Below are positions 19,204 to 28,506 of a stretch of 64,000 nucleotides of DNA, one piece after another (the stretch's first letter is position 1; each line of letters opens with the position of its first letter). The notes below the pieces were generated by a model, which searched no databases, had not been told where the DNA came from, and saw only the letters and a program-made list of their open reading frames with translations. The position numbers and the translations under genes are program-made. Origin of the DNA: Bin55 sp965205965 (GTDB lineage: Bacteria > Pseudomonadota > Gammaproteobacteria > Pseudomonadales > Azotimanducaceae); the NCBI GenBank assembly GCA_965205965.1, contig CBDBHT010000007.1, forward strand, positions 124,001 through 188,000, given 5' to 3'.

Positions 19204-20580
19204 AGTTGTGTCAAGAATTTTCTGCAATTTCCAGTGGGAGCGGAGACCCGGCCATATAGATAACGCTGCCCCGTCAGCCACCGCTCATGGGTCTCCGCCG
19301 CAAGTGCCAAGATCAGACGCAGACAGGACTCCGCGTTCGGGAAGATCCTGACGACACGCGTTCGCCGTCGGAGCTCCTCGTTGTACCGCTCCAGCATGTT
19401 CGTGGACTTCATCCGCAGGGCGATGTTCCCTAGGCAGCCGATACACCGTCAGCGTCTCCTCGACATGATCCTTGACCCATTCCACTAGCCTGCCCAACCC
19501 TTTCTCATCGCCCCAACGGGCTACCCAGGCACCCAGTGCCTCACGAGCCTCCCCGACATGCTCACAGCCCCACAACCGTTTCAAACCCTCCAGACACGCG
19601 GGATCAGCACTCCGGGACAGTTTGTCCCTGGCATTGCGCAGAAAATGGACGCAGCACCGTTGCCACAACGCGGTCAACGCGGTCGGCAATACTTTCGAGA
19701 TCGCATGCTTCAATCCCTCATGACTGTCCGAGACCACATACTCGACTCCCCGCAGGCCACGTCCCTTCAGATGCGAGAGGAATGCCGTCCACGACCCCTC
19801 GCTTTCCCGGTCCGCCACTTCCGCCGCCAGCACCTGACGCCGACCCTCGCCGTCAATCCCGATGGCAATCTGCACTGCCCGGGAACGCACCGAGCCCTCC
19901 TCACGCACCTTCTCATACCGGGCATCCAGCAACACATACGGATACGCCTCCTCCAGCCGACGTTCCGCAAACGCCTTCAGGGACGTGTCCAGCTTCGACA
20001 CCATGGCCGAGATCGTCGCCGGCGAAAACTCGTGACCGCACAGACCCTCCGCCAGTCGGCTCACCCGACGCGTCGAGACCCCCTGCACATACATCTCCGA
20101 CAGCACCGCCACCAGGGCCTTCTCCGAACGCTGATAGCGCTCGAACACCCGCGTGCTGAACTGGCCGCTGCGTTCCTGCGGAACTCTCAGTTCGATCTCG
20201 CCCACCTTCATCGTCAGATCGCGCCGGTAGTATCCGGAACGGTAGCCCTGACGCGTCTGCGTCCGCTCGCTCTTGCCCGCTCCCAGAAACTCCGTCATCT
20301 CACTCTCCAGAACCTCGTTGAGCGTCTCCTGCACCAGCCGCCTCACAAACTCCTCATCGTCCGCCAGATGATCGCATGCCGACTTCTTCGTGGCATTGTG
20401 CGTATAATCTTTCCGAATCATTTCTTGCTCCTTTTCAATAAATTGTGTCATGAATGATTCGCGCCTGGATGCGGGATTGCGTCCAGGCATCTCCACATTC
20501 CCGATGAAACATCAGATTCTAACCATTCGTCTGTCGTTACAGTCCGTTTTTCGTTTTTGCAGACAAATTTATACACAACC
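19204..20580 (-). mobile_element. IS256-family copy D
   Basis: Ends AGTTGTGTCAAG at 19204 and TATACACAACC at 20580. The 3' part is shortened: the palindrome and the last codons of the transposase are deleted, as in copy B. No target duplication is visible. Confidence 0.8.
19285..20421 (-). pseudogene. IS256 transposase (copy D), frameshifted near 3' end
   Basis: ATG at 20421 (MIRKDYTHNATKKSACDHL) opens a frame of more than 370 residues that includes both catalytic Asp motifs and a three-residue repeat (LPTALTALWQ). An extra G near 19420 shifts the frame just before ERYNEELRRRTRVVR. The C-terminus is also truncated, so it is inactive. Confidence 0.8.
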
Positions 20581-20724
20581 CAGAACCCCCCTGAAACCCC
20601 TAAAAAAGCCCATTTCAACGCCTCCAACGGCAATCTTCACCCGTAGCATTTTAGCTCAAAATACCCTCCCATGCCGCAATAATCAACGCTTTGATACAAT
20701 CGTCAGGGTTTTCGCACAGACACT
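20581..20724. other. Short spacer, nothing recognised
   Basis: It holds AT-rich unique sequence between IS256-D and a partial MITE-A. Confidence 0.4.
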
Positions 20725-20803
20725 ATATAAGTATTTGATTTTTAATAAATATCGCTTTGAGGTCATAACAAGTCTGCGGGTTAATAGAGGTGTCTAGCTG
20801 GAG
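20725..20803. mobile_element. MITE-A, right part
   Basis: AAGTATTTGATTTTTAATAA and GTTAATAGAGGTGTC match the inside and right end of the MITE-A copy at 23889-25092. The left end is missing. It lies in an ISN-a gene. Confidence 0.6.
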
Positions 20804-21407
20804 AGCGCGGATGCGCCCTGGTTTCCCGATCCTTCCCCCGAAGGTCAGGAACGGGATCGTCGCCGGCGCGTGGTGCACGACGTGGAACGGAACGCCGCCA
20901 ACCCCGATCTGAAGGTCTAGGTGCTGCAGAGTTCGGAACGGCGGGGATCCCGCCGAGGGCGGGCGACGGGAGTTCACCTGGGTCACCGATCTGCCGCTTG
21001 ATCCGGACCACGCCAGCGAGCTAGCCCGCGCGGCTCGCAGCCGCTGGAAGATCGAGAACGAGATGTTCAACACGCTGAAGAACGTCCAGTACCTGGAACA
21101 CAACTCTCCGGACACGGAATCCAGCACCTGTACGGCCCACGCCCTCGGGTTCTACACCGCGTACATCGCCTACGATACGTGTCCTGACGACCGACCGCCT
21201 CTCGAGATGGATCAACCCATCATCGGGACGTCTCGAGGCCCCATGTCGCCCTGACAGACGGTCAAGGGACCCCACATATCGGCACTTGGAACCCGTCTCA
21301 ATGCACGACGATATGCCATGTGAACCGTCTGAAACGTCGGTTTCCCGTACCCAAACACGGAAAGACCGACGTCAAGCCCGACATAGAACTATACGGGGAA
21401 TTGCTGA
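20804..21407 (+). pseudogene. ISN-a fragment (middle and 3' end)
   Basis: The plus strand encodes, with frameshifts, PDPSPEGQERD, VLQSSERRGS, RRELTWVTDLPL and a trace of SRWKIENEMFNTLKN. The end CTATACGGGGAATTGCTG at about 21407 is an ISN-a terminus. Internal deletions leave no functional frame. Confidence 0.6.
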
Positions 21408-21546
21408 TACTGATTTCTTGCGATAAAATAAATATTTTCTGTTATTTCTATATACTTTCATGTATCATATACATATATAATTGAAAGTATAAATGAAGTG
21501 GCTAAAGTTGTTCAATGGTAATTAACACATCAGTGCCTTTGGGATT
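21408..21546 (+). promoter_or_regulatory. AT-rich putative CRISPR leader
   Basis: About 140 bp of AT-rich DNA (TATACTTTCATGTATCATAT) precede the first repeat. In type I-E loci the leader lies on the 5' side of repeats written with GGGGAATCC at their 3' end, as here. No defined promoter can be proven. Confidence 0.4.
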
Positions 21547-21696
21547 GCCTATCCCCGTACGTACGGGGAATCATCTTCATTCTAAAAGGATTATATTAAT
21601 GTTTCAAGGTCTATCCCCGAATGTACGGGGAATCCATAGTATAAAGATTATATCTCAAATTATCATCAGGTCTATCCCCAACTGTACGGGGAATCC
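21547..21696 (+). CRISPR. Degenerate three-repeat type I-E-like CRISPR array
   Basis: Three 28-nt repeats lie at 21547-21574, 21608-21635 and 21669-21696 with a strict 61-bp period and two 33-nt spacers. The consensus reads GGTCTATCCCC, a variable loop, then GTACGGGGAATCC, a hairpin like that of type I-E repeats cut by Cas6e. The repeats differ from each other (the first starts GCCTATC, the third has CCCCAAC, which breaks the stem). Both spacers are only about 20% G+C. A further decayed repeat-like sequence (TTATTCCCACACATATGAG) follows near 21740. The array is separated from the cas operon by 3.6 kb of IS remnants. Confidence 0.75.
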
Positions 21697-21759
21697 ACGA
21701 GTAGTCAAAATTATATCATACCATCCCATAATTCAGTTTATTCCCACACATATGAGATA

Positions 21760-21990
21760 AAAACATCTATATTTCTGATCTTTCATTCCTAAGCGCAAGT
21801 GAAGTAACCGTGCGTGATGAGTGCAGCTTTCAGCAAGCCGTAAAAGTAGTTAACTCTTCACACTATCGCCAACTGACACAGAATACGAATTTTACATCGT
21901 TGGCATGCAGAAATCAATCTGGCTGATAGGAATGGTTTTCGTCAGGCTCCGTTAATGATGCGTACAAAGCTCCCAACGGTGTGATGGTCA
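21760..21990. other. No feature recognised
   Basis: Unique-looking sequence after the array without a supported gene. Confidence 0.4.
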
Positions 21991-21999
21991 ATGAGATCA

Positions 22000-22519
22000 C
22001 AGAAATTCCCTGTGAACGGAATTTGGGCCTTTGCTCACGACTCTCGGACGATCGAGGTGTTGCGACGTGCCGCGAAGAAGCGGGTCTTGAGCCTCTGAAT
22101 TCGGCTTTTCAGCCCCCATCCCGTGTGCGGTCCCACGCGGACGCGTGCGCTCCCGCCGTTCGTTCGAGGGGGGCACCGGTGCCCCTCAGCCGTCCGTTTG
22201 GAGGTTGCCTAGCAGGCGATCCCAGTGCCCGGGTTCAGAAAGTATCGAAGGCTGGTATGACGACATGCGACGGCCGCTCGGTGAACTGATACCATTCGCG
22301 CTAGCTCCCCCGCCGGGGAACGGCATGAGGGTCTCAGGTGCGAGCGCAATGGTTTCCACAGCGCGTAACGGGGTCCGGCCTTCGCTAGTGCGGCTTGGAA
22401 CGGCGGGCAGCACAACTCCTGCAACTGGGGTCGAGCAGGAACGCCAACAACATCAGCAGCATCAGCACGGTGGCCAGATGCTGGCACCCGTGCCCGAAGT
22501 TGTGTTCCAACTCGTAGCC
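22000..22519. mobile_element. ISNCY-type element remnant (third subtype)
   Basis: The segment beginning AATTCCCTGTGAACGGAATT has relatives at 30600-30950 and 33590-33700. The minus strand at 22360-22487 weakly encodes the transposase C-terminus (QLQELCCPPFQAALAKAG). A MITE-B follows directly. Confidence 0.5.
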
Positions 22520-22664
22520 CTGCAGTCTGCGCCGTAGAAACGCTCTTTAGTAGGGAAGATAACCTAAATACGTATTAATGAAGTATGGAATTTCTGCTCT
22601 GAGTTGTTTACAAACTATCCATCCTAAAAAATGTACCTGAATTTTCTACGGCGCAAACTGCCGG
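22520..22664. mobile_element. MITE-B copy 2
   Basis: Ends GCAGTCTGCGCCGTAGAAAC and TTTCTACGGCGCAAACTGCC are inverted repeats; the AT-rich inside is about 75% alike to the copy at 33225. It splits an ISNCY-type transposase remnant. Confidence 0.75.
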
Positions 22665-23160
22665 GTCTAGCGGCACAGGCCCGTGACCCACATCCATGTC
22701 CGCGTCTGCCCCGAGGTGCGACCCTTGGGCGGCGTCTCCCACGCACTTGCAAAACCGTCACACGCACCGTGTCCCGGTGGGTGGCGTTGAGCGGCACGTC
22801 CGACACGACACCAGCCGCAGCTGCCGGCCGCACGCTTATGCCCTCCCTCGCTATCGTCCGCGAACCACTCGCTCGCGTTTCCCGCACCGATCCCAGTCGA
22901 ACAGGTGCGCATGCGAGCCCGGCTTGACCACGATCAGATAACGCATGTCCAACTCCCGACACTGCTGCAGATGCGCCCCGGTCGCCGCCAACGCATCCTG
23001 CAACCCCACCATCTTCAGGTGTGGATGCGCAACGCCGCGCACCACCGGGAAATAGGCGGCTTGCCGCCTGCCGCTCGCAGTCGTTCCTGGTCGCTCCATC
23101 GGACTCCAGGACCGGTTCCAGCACCAGCGGACCGACCGATGGCGACGGATGCATCAACAC
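22665..23160 (-). pseudogene. ISNCY-type transposase remnant (third subtype)
   Basis: Minus-strand frames give LVLEPVLESDGATRNDCERQAA, HPHLKMVGLQDALAATGAHL and MRYLIVVKPGSHAHLFDW, which correspond to the middle of ISN-a/ISN-b transposases. Several frameshifts; no start or end. Confidence 0.55.
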
Positions 23161-23440
23161 GGGTCGCTAACAGTGACTTGTTGACAGGTACGAGATGTAA
23201 AACGGGAAAATGTTTGATAGTACCACCTATCCGGTAGTCCGACGCGCTTCTGAACGTTCCATAAGGGATTCGTAACGATAGCGAAAATGCCAGAACTCGC
23301 TTGTCTCACAAATCCTGCGACGTAGACTCCTATTTAGAGGATGATGCGCTAGCCAAGAGCCCGTCTTAGACGATGATGCACACTACAAATTCAAGACCCT
23401 ACACCCTAAAATCAAGAAATGGCAAAACACTAGTAGCCCA
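23161..23440. other. No gene; possible IS630 end at 23385-23437
   Basis: Most of this is unassigned. CCTAAAATCAAGAAATGGCA followed by ACTAGTAG at its end looks like the 3' terminus of an IS630 element (compare PKIKTS and CTAGTAG at 8780-8808). Confidence 0.35.
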
Positions 23441-23958
23441 CCTCTATTCAATTGACAGGTTGGTAGGGTATTATGGGTGTTTTCGGATGTCCAGATGAAC
23501 AAGGAGAGTTCTGGATGACGACCAAGAGATAGCGAGTAAAGTTGATGGCGGAAGAACGCGAGGAGTTGAGGGTGCTAACGGCCGAACCCGGAACGCCCGT
23601 GACGTACGATTACGAGTACGCACGCAACGACGTGAGCAACCTGTTGATTGTGATTCGCACCGCTCTTGGAAGGCCTGGAGGCGCGTTGGAGGTGACGAAG
23701 CGGCGCACGAAAGTCGACTCTGGGCGCAGCAGGTCCAACGGTTGGTGGACCTGGACTACCCGGACAAGCGTATCGTGCTGGTCATGGATAACCTGCGCAC
23801 GCATGCTCCGGCTTCGCTTTACGAAGCATTCGAGCTGGCCGAGGCGCGGCGCATCAGCCGAGCGTCTGGAAATCCACTACACGACCAAGCACGGCCGCTG
23901 GACACCTCTATTTATTGCTATTTTGACGAATCATTTCCCATATGAAGTATTTGATTTT

Positions 23959-25027
23959 GGCTCTTATGTATCTACTTGTGTATAGCTTGCCAAATGAGGT
24001 GAAAGGAAGTACGCTTCAATCGATTTTTCAAGCTTGAATTCCGATCGCATCAACCAGTGCATGTAGTGGTTCAGGTAGCGTGTAGAGACCCCGCGGTGGT
24101 GATGGTTCAGCCATCGCTTCATGGTCATCATGTGACGCTGGTTAACCGTGTTGAGATGCCAACTCCCGCGGCGAGCTTCACGTCGGCTGACGCGCACCAC
24201 TTCCTGGTGCATGTTCAGGCTCCGGCTTGCCATGGCGTAGCTGGGATGTCCATCGGTGACACACACGCCATCTTCGGCCAGCCATTCCGACATTACCGGA
24301 GCGATGTTCGTCCCCGCCGTCGATGGGAGAGCTTCCATATAAGTCGGCCCGCCGCGAGACACTGCCGTCAAGACAGGTCGCTGGTCCGACACCAGACCCC
24401 GGTGCCCGCGATTGCCTCCTCGCTCGCGCGGAAGGCGACGCTCCGTTAATGAGCGATCTCCCCTTGCAGCTCTCCAGAAAGTAGGTCTCGTCCATCTCCA
24501 CGATGCCTTGGAGTTTCGAGCCTTTCTGCTGCTTGCCAAGAAAGCGATGTCGCCACAAGAATGCGGTTCGGTAAGCAATCCCGCATCGCTCGGCTGACTG
24601 ATGCAGCGTCAGCCGGTCTCGCAAACACGTTTCGAATACCGACCACTGCGATTTGTGCCTCAAGCCAGCAAGATGGGTCCCAGTCAGCGCGTGAAAGGTG
24701 CGTCCGCACGATGCCGAACGGCAACGAAATCGACACAAGCCTGCCGACTTTCCGTGACGCACCGCCCCTGAGGAACCGCAATGCGTACATACTCGCAATC
24801 GGTCCAACTCTGCTTCCCGTTGACGAACGGGTTCAGGCAGTTCCTCGCACTTGACCGATGTCTGGACCCCGTGCATCAGCCTCTGCTTCTGCACTGGGGT
24901 CAGCCTGGGAATCTGGTCTAGCATCTCCTTGAATTTGCGGGGACCCATTGGTTTTCCTCAACCTATTGAACCAGCGCATATTATAGCGGCTTGTTAGTCA
25001 TTCTCAACATAAAACTACATAAGAGCC
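23959..25027 (-). mobile_element. IS1595-family element with 8-bp target duplication
   Basis: TTGATTTT is duplicated at 23951-23958 and 25028-25035. The ends GGCTCTTATGTA and the complement of TACATAAGAGCC form the terminal repeat. The 1069-bp element carries a minus-strand transposase. Confidence 0.9.
23990..24948 (-). pseudogene. IS1595-family transposase, frameshifted
   Basis: ATG at 24948 (MGPRKFKEMLDQIPRLTP). A zinc ribbon (CTHCG...CRSASCGRTFHALTGT) is followed by a helix-turn-helix and the first Asp (IVEMDETYFLESCKG). Near 24430 a one-base change shifts the frame; the second frame continues with SEWLAEDGVCVTDGHPSYAM (second Asp) and HLNTVNQRHMMTMKRWLNHHHRG to the C-terminus. In IS1595 the last acidic residue is replaced by such an Asn/His motif. 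One reversal would restore it. Confidence 0.8.
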
Positions 25028-25275
25028 TTGATTTTTAATAATTACATCTTTCAGATAATAACAAGTCTGTCGGTTAATAGAGGTGTCCAGCTGACTGAAC
25101 AGGGCCGAGATTGGGATCAAGGCGACGGTCGGCCAGTGCCTGAACCGTAGCCTTTCCGATCGCGAAGCCGTGCGGGTGGATTGGCGATTCACGACCGCTG
25201 ACGCGCGGATCAAACTGAAATCACTTTACCAGTCAATACAGAAGTGATAGTCTGTACTAACCTTTAAGCACACAC

Positions 25276-26064
25276 TCAAATCCTCCGCGCATTCGAACTA
25301 CTTACTGGGGGTCTTAGTAAAAGCATTCCATATCCGTAGGCTTTGTATCGGCCAACCCCCTTTTTCACGGCTTCTTTGAATCCATCTACCTCATCAACAC
25401 ACAAATCACCGTGAACAATTGCATCAGGTCCTTCAACGGCACGCCCTTTACCAAATAGGGCTCTACTCCTACAGAAACTGGTTAATCGGAAGTCAAGCAC
25501 CGTGGCAAAAGGACGAATGCGCTCTGCAAACCAGCTTCGGTATATATCTTCACGGCTCGTCTTAATCGAATGCTGCATTTTGTCTTGATTTGGACTACTG
25601 AATTCAAGTTTCAAAATATGAGATACAAACGCGTCAACCTCCGAATGAGCTTTATAGAGCTTATTCCTACTCGAATCGTAGATATCCGAAAAGAGCCGTC
25701 GTATGGGACGAATTCGTATATCAAACCCCAAAATCTTCCCCTGATCGAAATCTACATACATCGGTTTGGTCATGAGAGCGTCCAAGTCGAGTACGCCTAC
25801 ACAATCGGGAGTGGCGTAACTTTCCCACTTCTCCCTTAAGTTGTCGGAGTCGAACTCGGAATAGCCATACAGAGACGCCAACGCTCTTCGTTCAGACGCG
25901 AACAACCGAAATGGTTGTATCACTCGTCTGCCGAAAGCTTCTGTTAATAGGGTATGCAAACCAAATCCACTATCGATATGCCCTGCCCCCAAAGATGAAC
26001 GGATACCCACCCAACGATTGAACTGTCTCATGTCTATCGGAACGTGTAGTATATGAAGTGTCAC
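25276..26064 (-). CDS. cas6e: Cas6e: crRNA-processing endoribonuclease of Cascade
   Basis: The 262-residue product is the last gene of the Cascade operon. The C-terminal glycine-rich loop KKGVGRYKAYGYGMLLLRPP matches the GxGxxKxxGxGLL pattern of Cas6e. It begins with GTG at 26064, overlapping the cas5e stop by four bases, with AGAGGAG ten bases upstream. Cas6e would cut CRISPR repeat hairpins and stay bound to the 3' handle. His12-Met-Arg or another N-terminal His could be catalytic, but I cannot assign it. No cas1 or cas2 follows; an IS630 remnant lies 29 bp beyond. Confidence 0.85.
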   Translation of the reverse strand: MTLHILHVPIDMRQFNRWVGIRSSLGAGHIDSGFGLHTLLTEAFGRRVIQPFRLFASERRALASLYGYSEFDSDNLREKWESYATPDCVGVLDLDALMTKPMYVDFDQGKILGFDIRIRPIRRLFSDIYDSSRNKLYKAHSEVDAFVSHILKLEFSSPNQDKMQHSIKTSREDIYRSWFAERIRPFATVLDFRLTSFCRSRALFGKGRAVEGPDAIVHGDLCVDEVDGFKEAVKKGVGRYKAYGYGMLLLRPPVSSSNARRI

Positions 26065-26777
26065 GCGGTACTCCTCTTAGATATTTCGCCATGACACACC
26101 GCACGCGACCCACCATGCAGACCTGTACGCCAGTTCCTTTCATCCGTGATATTTTCAACGTGTACTCCTGTTGGTTCTTCTACCGAAAATGGCCACATTG
26201 CACGATAAATACTCTGGTGACCATAGGTATTCACGGTCTCCTGCAAGGCGGCATGAGTATTAGGTGCTTCAACCCAACCGAGCAAGATTCTTGAAGACGG
26301 CAAGCAAGACTTGCGTCCAATAAAAAGCGTGCGGAATGGAAATTCAAGCGCGTTCGCGACGTCATCTAAAGTTGGCGATAATTCATCAGGGTCGAGTCGA
26401 AAAACCCCCAGAGCTGCCAAATCCGATATGTATGTTCGCCATCGTTGATGGGATCCGATATAAGTATTAGTCCCTCCCCCACGTTTTGCAGGCTTACCGT
26501 GGGTAGTCCACATTTTATCGTTTTTGTCGAGCTTTACGGTTTGATAGTCGACAAATAATCTCTCGCCGGCGTTAGTCTCCTGACAAATTCCAAAAATGAA
26601 GCGCGATTGAAGCTCTTGGTGTTGACTACGCATACTTCTATGCCAACCTAGCGCGTTTGCAACCATTCCAGTCAACATCGACTTGGCGGTGAAAAGTCGT
26701 GTAACGCCGTACGCGTCAATCGCCTCTCCGCCGAATGCACCAAAGGGGGTACGCAGCTGACACGATAGCCAGCGCAT
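26061..26777 (-). CDS. cas5e: Cas5e: Cascade backbone/5'-handle protein
   Basis: 238 residues. The N-terminus MRWLSCQLRTPFGAFGGEAIDAYGVTR and the phrase FTAKSMLTGMVANALGW correspond to the RAMP fold start and the T-x-S-xxxG(M/L)xxxALG motif of Cas5. Later GTNTYIGSHQRWRTYISD is the typical RxYLxD segment. In Cascade this protein caps the 5' handle of crRNA. The start ATG overlaps the cas7e stop as TAATG. Confidence 0.85.
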   Translation of the reverse strand: MRWLSCQLRTPFGAFGGEAIDAYGVTRLFTAKSMLTGMVANALGWHRSMRSQHQELQSRFIFGICQETNAGERLFVDYQTVKLDKNDKMWTTHGKPAKRGGGTNTYIGSHQRWRTYISDLAALGVFRLDPDELSPTLDDVANALEFPFRTLFIGRKSCLPSSRILLGWVEAPNTHAALQETVNTYGHQSIYRAMWPFSVEEPTGVHVENITDERNWRTGLHGGSRAVCHGEISKRSTA

Positions 26778-27907
26778 TAGGTTTCACCCGTTGCGATGAC
26801 CTCTGCAGCCCAATCGGCGAGTCCCTTGAGTGGCAGCGGTTCTGCGCTTGGAACAAGCCGTCCATTTATGCTGAATGAACGGCGTTCTTCTCGACAATCA
26901 TATATGTGGTCTAACTTTTCGACGAAGTTATTGACGGCGTCTGCTGCGGCATCTAATCCACTGGCGACCGGTGTGCGGAAGGCCTCCGCTAAACTCCTCG
27001 GTTGTCGACTTCCCGCCTCAACCAACATCCAACTTGCGTAATCGTAGGGTGCAGTGGAACCCAGTTTTACGCTGGGGGCAACTGTTGCGATTAGATGTAC
27101 CAGACGCCGCACAACCTCTCCCGCCAATTCATATTCGTCTGGTAGATTCTGCAAGAGCATACCGCGATCAACTACAGCATAGCCGTAGAACAAGCCCGAG
27201 GTTAGTTCAGTTTCCCCGATATGATCTACCCCGGTATACTCCCTCATATCCTGAAGATCATCAACTACTGCGAAATAATCGCTCTCGCTTTCTTCTTCGT
27301 GTACTGTAAACGAGTGAGCAACATGTAACGCGGCATCTATGTTTGCATCCGGATCTGCGGTAACCATTCTTCCAAACAACGCAGATTCAATCCCACCCGG
27401 AAGACGACAAGCATTTCGCATGGCTCTCATGTTTTCTTTGAACGTTTTGCTCCAATTTCTCGTTGCTGCCTTTACCGCCTCAAGCGAACCATCGCCGCTG
27501 CTAGCAAGGGATGTAGCCTGATCTATCAAATACTTGATTTCAGGTGTGCCGAGCAGCAGCGGTTGTCTACTGGACTTCTGTCCACCTTTCTCTCCGTAGA
27601 CTACCTTCTGTATCGCCGAATCGATTGCATCCAAAACGTCCTTAGGAAACTGATTCCTCAATGGACCGACCACCTTGCGGGTTATAATTTCACGAGATCG
27701 CACGGCTCCTTCAACGCCGTCGATTTTTAGCAGTGAATTAGCATCGTTCGCAGTACGCCAGTGTCGTTTGAGGCACTGTGAAGAAATTCGTGTACGAATG
27801 TAGCCCCCATAGGATAGCCGCTTAGCCAACCCACTATCATCTCGATTCAGCAGCACCGCAGGGTACCCATGGAGTGTGTGTATTTGTAAGAATTTAATCT
27901 CAGCCAT
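26777..27907 (-). CDS. cas7e: Cas7e: Cascade backbone (crRNA-binding) subunit
   Basis: 376 residues. The opening IKFLQIHTLHGYPAVLLNRDDSGLAKRLSYGGYIRTRISSQCLKR has the hallmarks of the family: H..xxxYP...NRDD.G.xK, then RISSQxLKR. Later HVAHSFTVHEEESESDYFAVVDDL matches the HVAHAxTxHxxxxExDYFTAVDDL motif. Six copies usually form the spine that holds the crRNA. It overlaps the upstream cse2 stop as TAATG. Confidence 0.92.
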   Translation of the reverse strand: MAEIKFLQIHTLHGYPAVLLNRDDSGLAKRLSYGGYIRTRISSQCLKRHWRTANDANSLLKIDGVEGAVRSREIITRKVVGPLRNQFPKDVLDAIDSAIQKVVYGEKGGQKSSRQPLLLGTPEIKYLIDQATSLASSGDGSLEAVKAATRNWSKTFKENMRAMRNACRLPGGIESALFGRMVTADPDANIDAALHVAHSFTVHEEESESDYFAVVDDLQDMREYTGVDHIGETELTSGLFYGYAVVDRGMLLQNLPDEYELAGEVVRRLVHLIATVAPSVKLGSTAPYDYASWMLVEAGSRQPRSLAEAFRTPVASGLDAAADAVNNFVEKLDHIYDCREERRSFSINGRLVPSAEPLPLKGLADWAAEVIATGET

Positions 27908-28506
27908 TAGGGAACAGCCACTTCGGCTACCTTGACCACCTCGGCATCTACCTGAGCATCTATTTCTTCATAGTTTTTTGCACGGAAGTACTCGCGAGCG
28001 ATCTGATAATTGGCTGGTTCGCTCCCGTACAGTACAAGCCTTGCAAGCGTTCGCATATCCAATTGAGCGCAATTGGCGGCTACTAGATGTCGACAAAGGC
28101 GAATTGCGAGTTTTCGTTTCATGTTTAGTGGTGCATTAAGCAAATGTGCTAGACGCAATTCCGATATTCTTGCGTTACGCATAGCCCTACCGAATGGCAC
28201 TCCTTGGGTATGTGCGATTTCGACATGCATCGCACGGTCAGCGGCATTAGAAGATTTAGGCGTTAGTATTGCGATACATTGAATTAACACACGGTATCCT
28301 TCTTCCTGGCTCGGTTGCAGCTGATGGTCAAGTTGTGCTATCAGTCTCCAGAATGCCGCCGAGCCCGCACCTGTCAAAGATCCTCGCCTCAGCTGTGATA
28401 GTGCCCCAGAGGATAGCCGGGCGACTGACACCGCAAGAAAATATACGGCCTCGTCTAGATCGAATTCCTGACTAGTTGAGATGGTTGTTTCATATGTTGC
28501 TTGCAT
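27907..28506 (-). CDS. cse2: Cse2 (Cas11e): Cascade small subunit
   Basis: 199 residues, mostly helical, with LAVSVARLSSGALSQLRRGSL near the start (the xxxRAxLRR motif of CasB/Cse2) and an Arg/Lys-rich middle (NMKRKLAIRLCRHLV). Two copies form the belly of Cascade and stabilise target DNA. It begins in a TAATG overlap with cse1. Confidence 0.85.
   Translation of the reverse strand: MQATYETTISTSQEFDLDEAVYFLAVSVARLSSGALSQLRRGSLTGAGSAAFWRLIAQLDHQLQPSQEEGYRVLIQCIAILTPKSSNAADRAMHVEIAHTQGVPFGRAMRNARISELRLAHLLNAPLNMKRKLAIRLCRHLVAANCAQLDMRTLARLVLYGSEPANYQIAREYFRAKNYEEIDAQVDAEVVKVAEVAVP

Larger units (their letters stand above)
23889..25092. mobile_element. MITE-A interrupted by an IS1595 element
   Basis: The left part (CTGGACACCTCTATTTATTG..., 23889-23958) and right part (25028-25092, ...GTTAATAGAGGTGTCCAG) form one miniature element with inverted ends; IS1595 fills the middle. 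Confidence 0.75.
23514..25247 (+). pseudogene. IS630-family copy 3, split by MITE-A
   Basis: ATG at 23514 follows AAGGAG (MTTKR, then a stop, then VKLMAEEREELRVL). A large deletion joins this to the DDE domain: LEVTKRRTKV, then frameshifted LDYPDKRIVLVMDNLRTHA and RLEIHYTTKHGRW. MITE-A interrupts at 23889; the 3' end resumes at 25093 with LNRAEIGIKATVGQCLNR in broken frames and ends DWRFTTADARIKLKSLY near 25247. The Cascade operon's 3' end lies 29 bp further. Confidence 0.65.

Noticed and set aside
21730..21760. Fourth CRISPR repeat
   Set aside because: It is out of the 61-bp phase by about six bases and keeps too few repeat positions; mentioned only as a possible decayed repeat.
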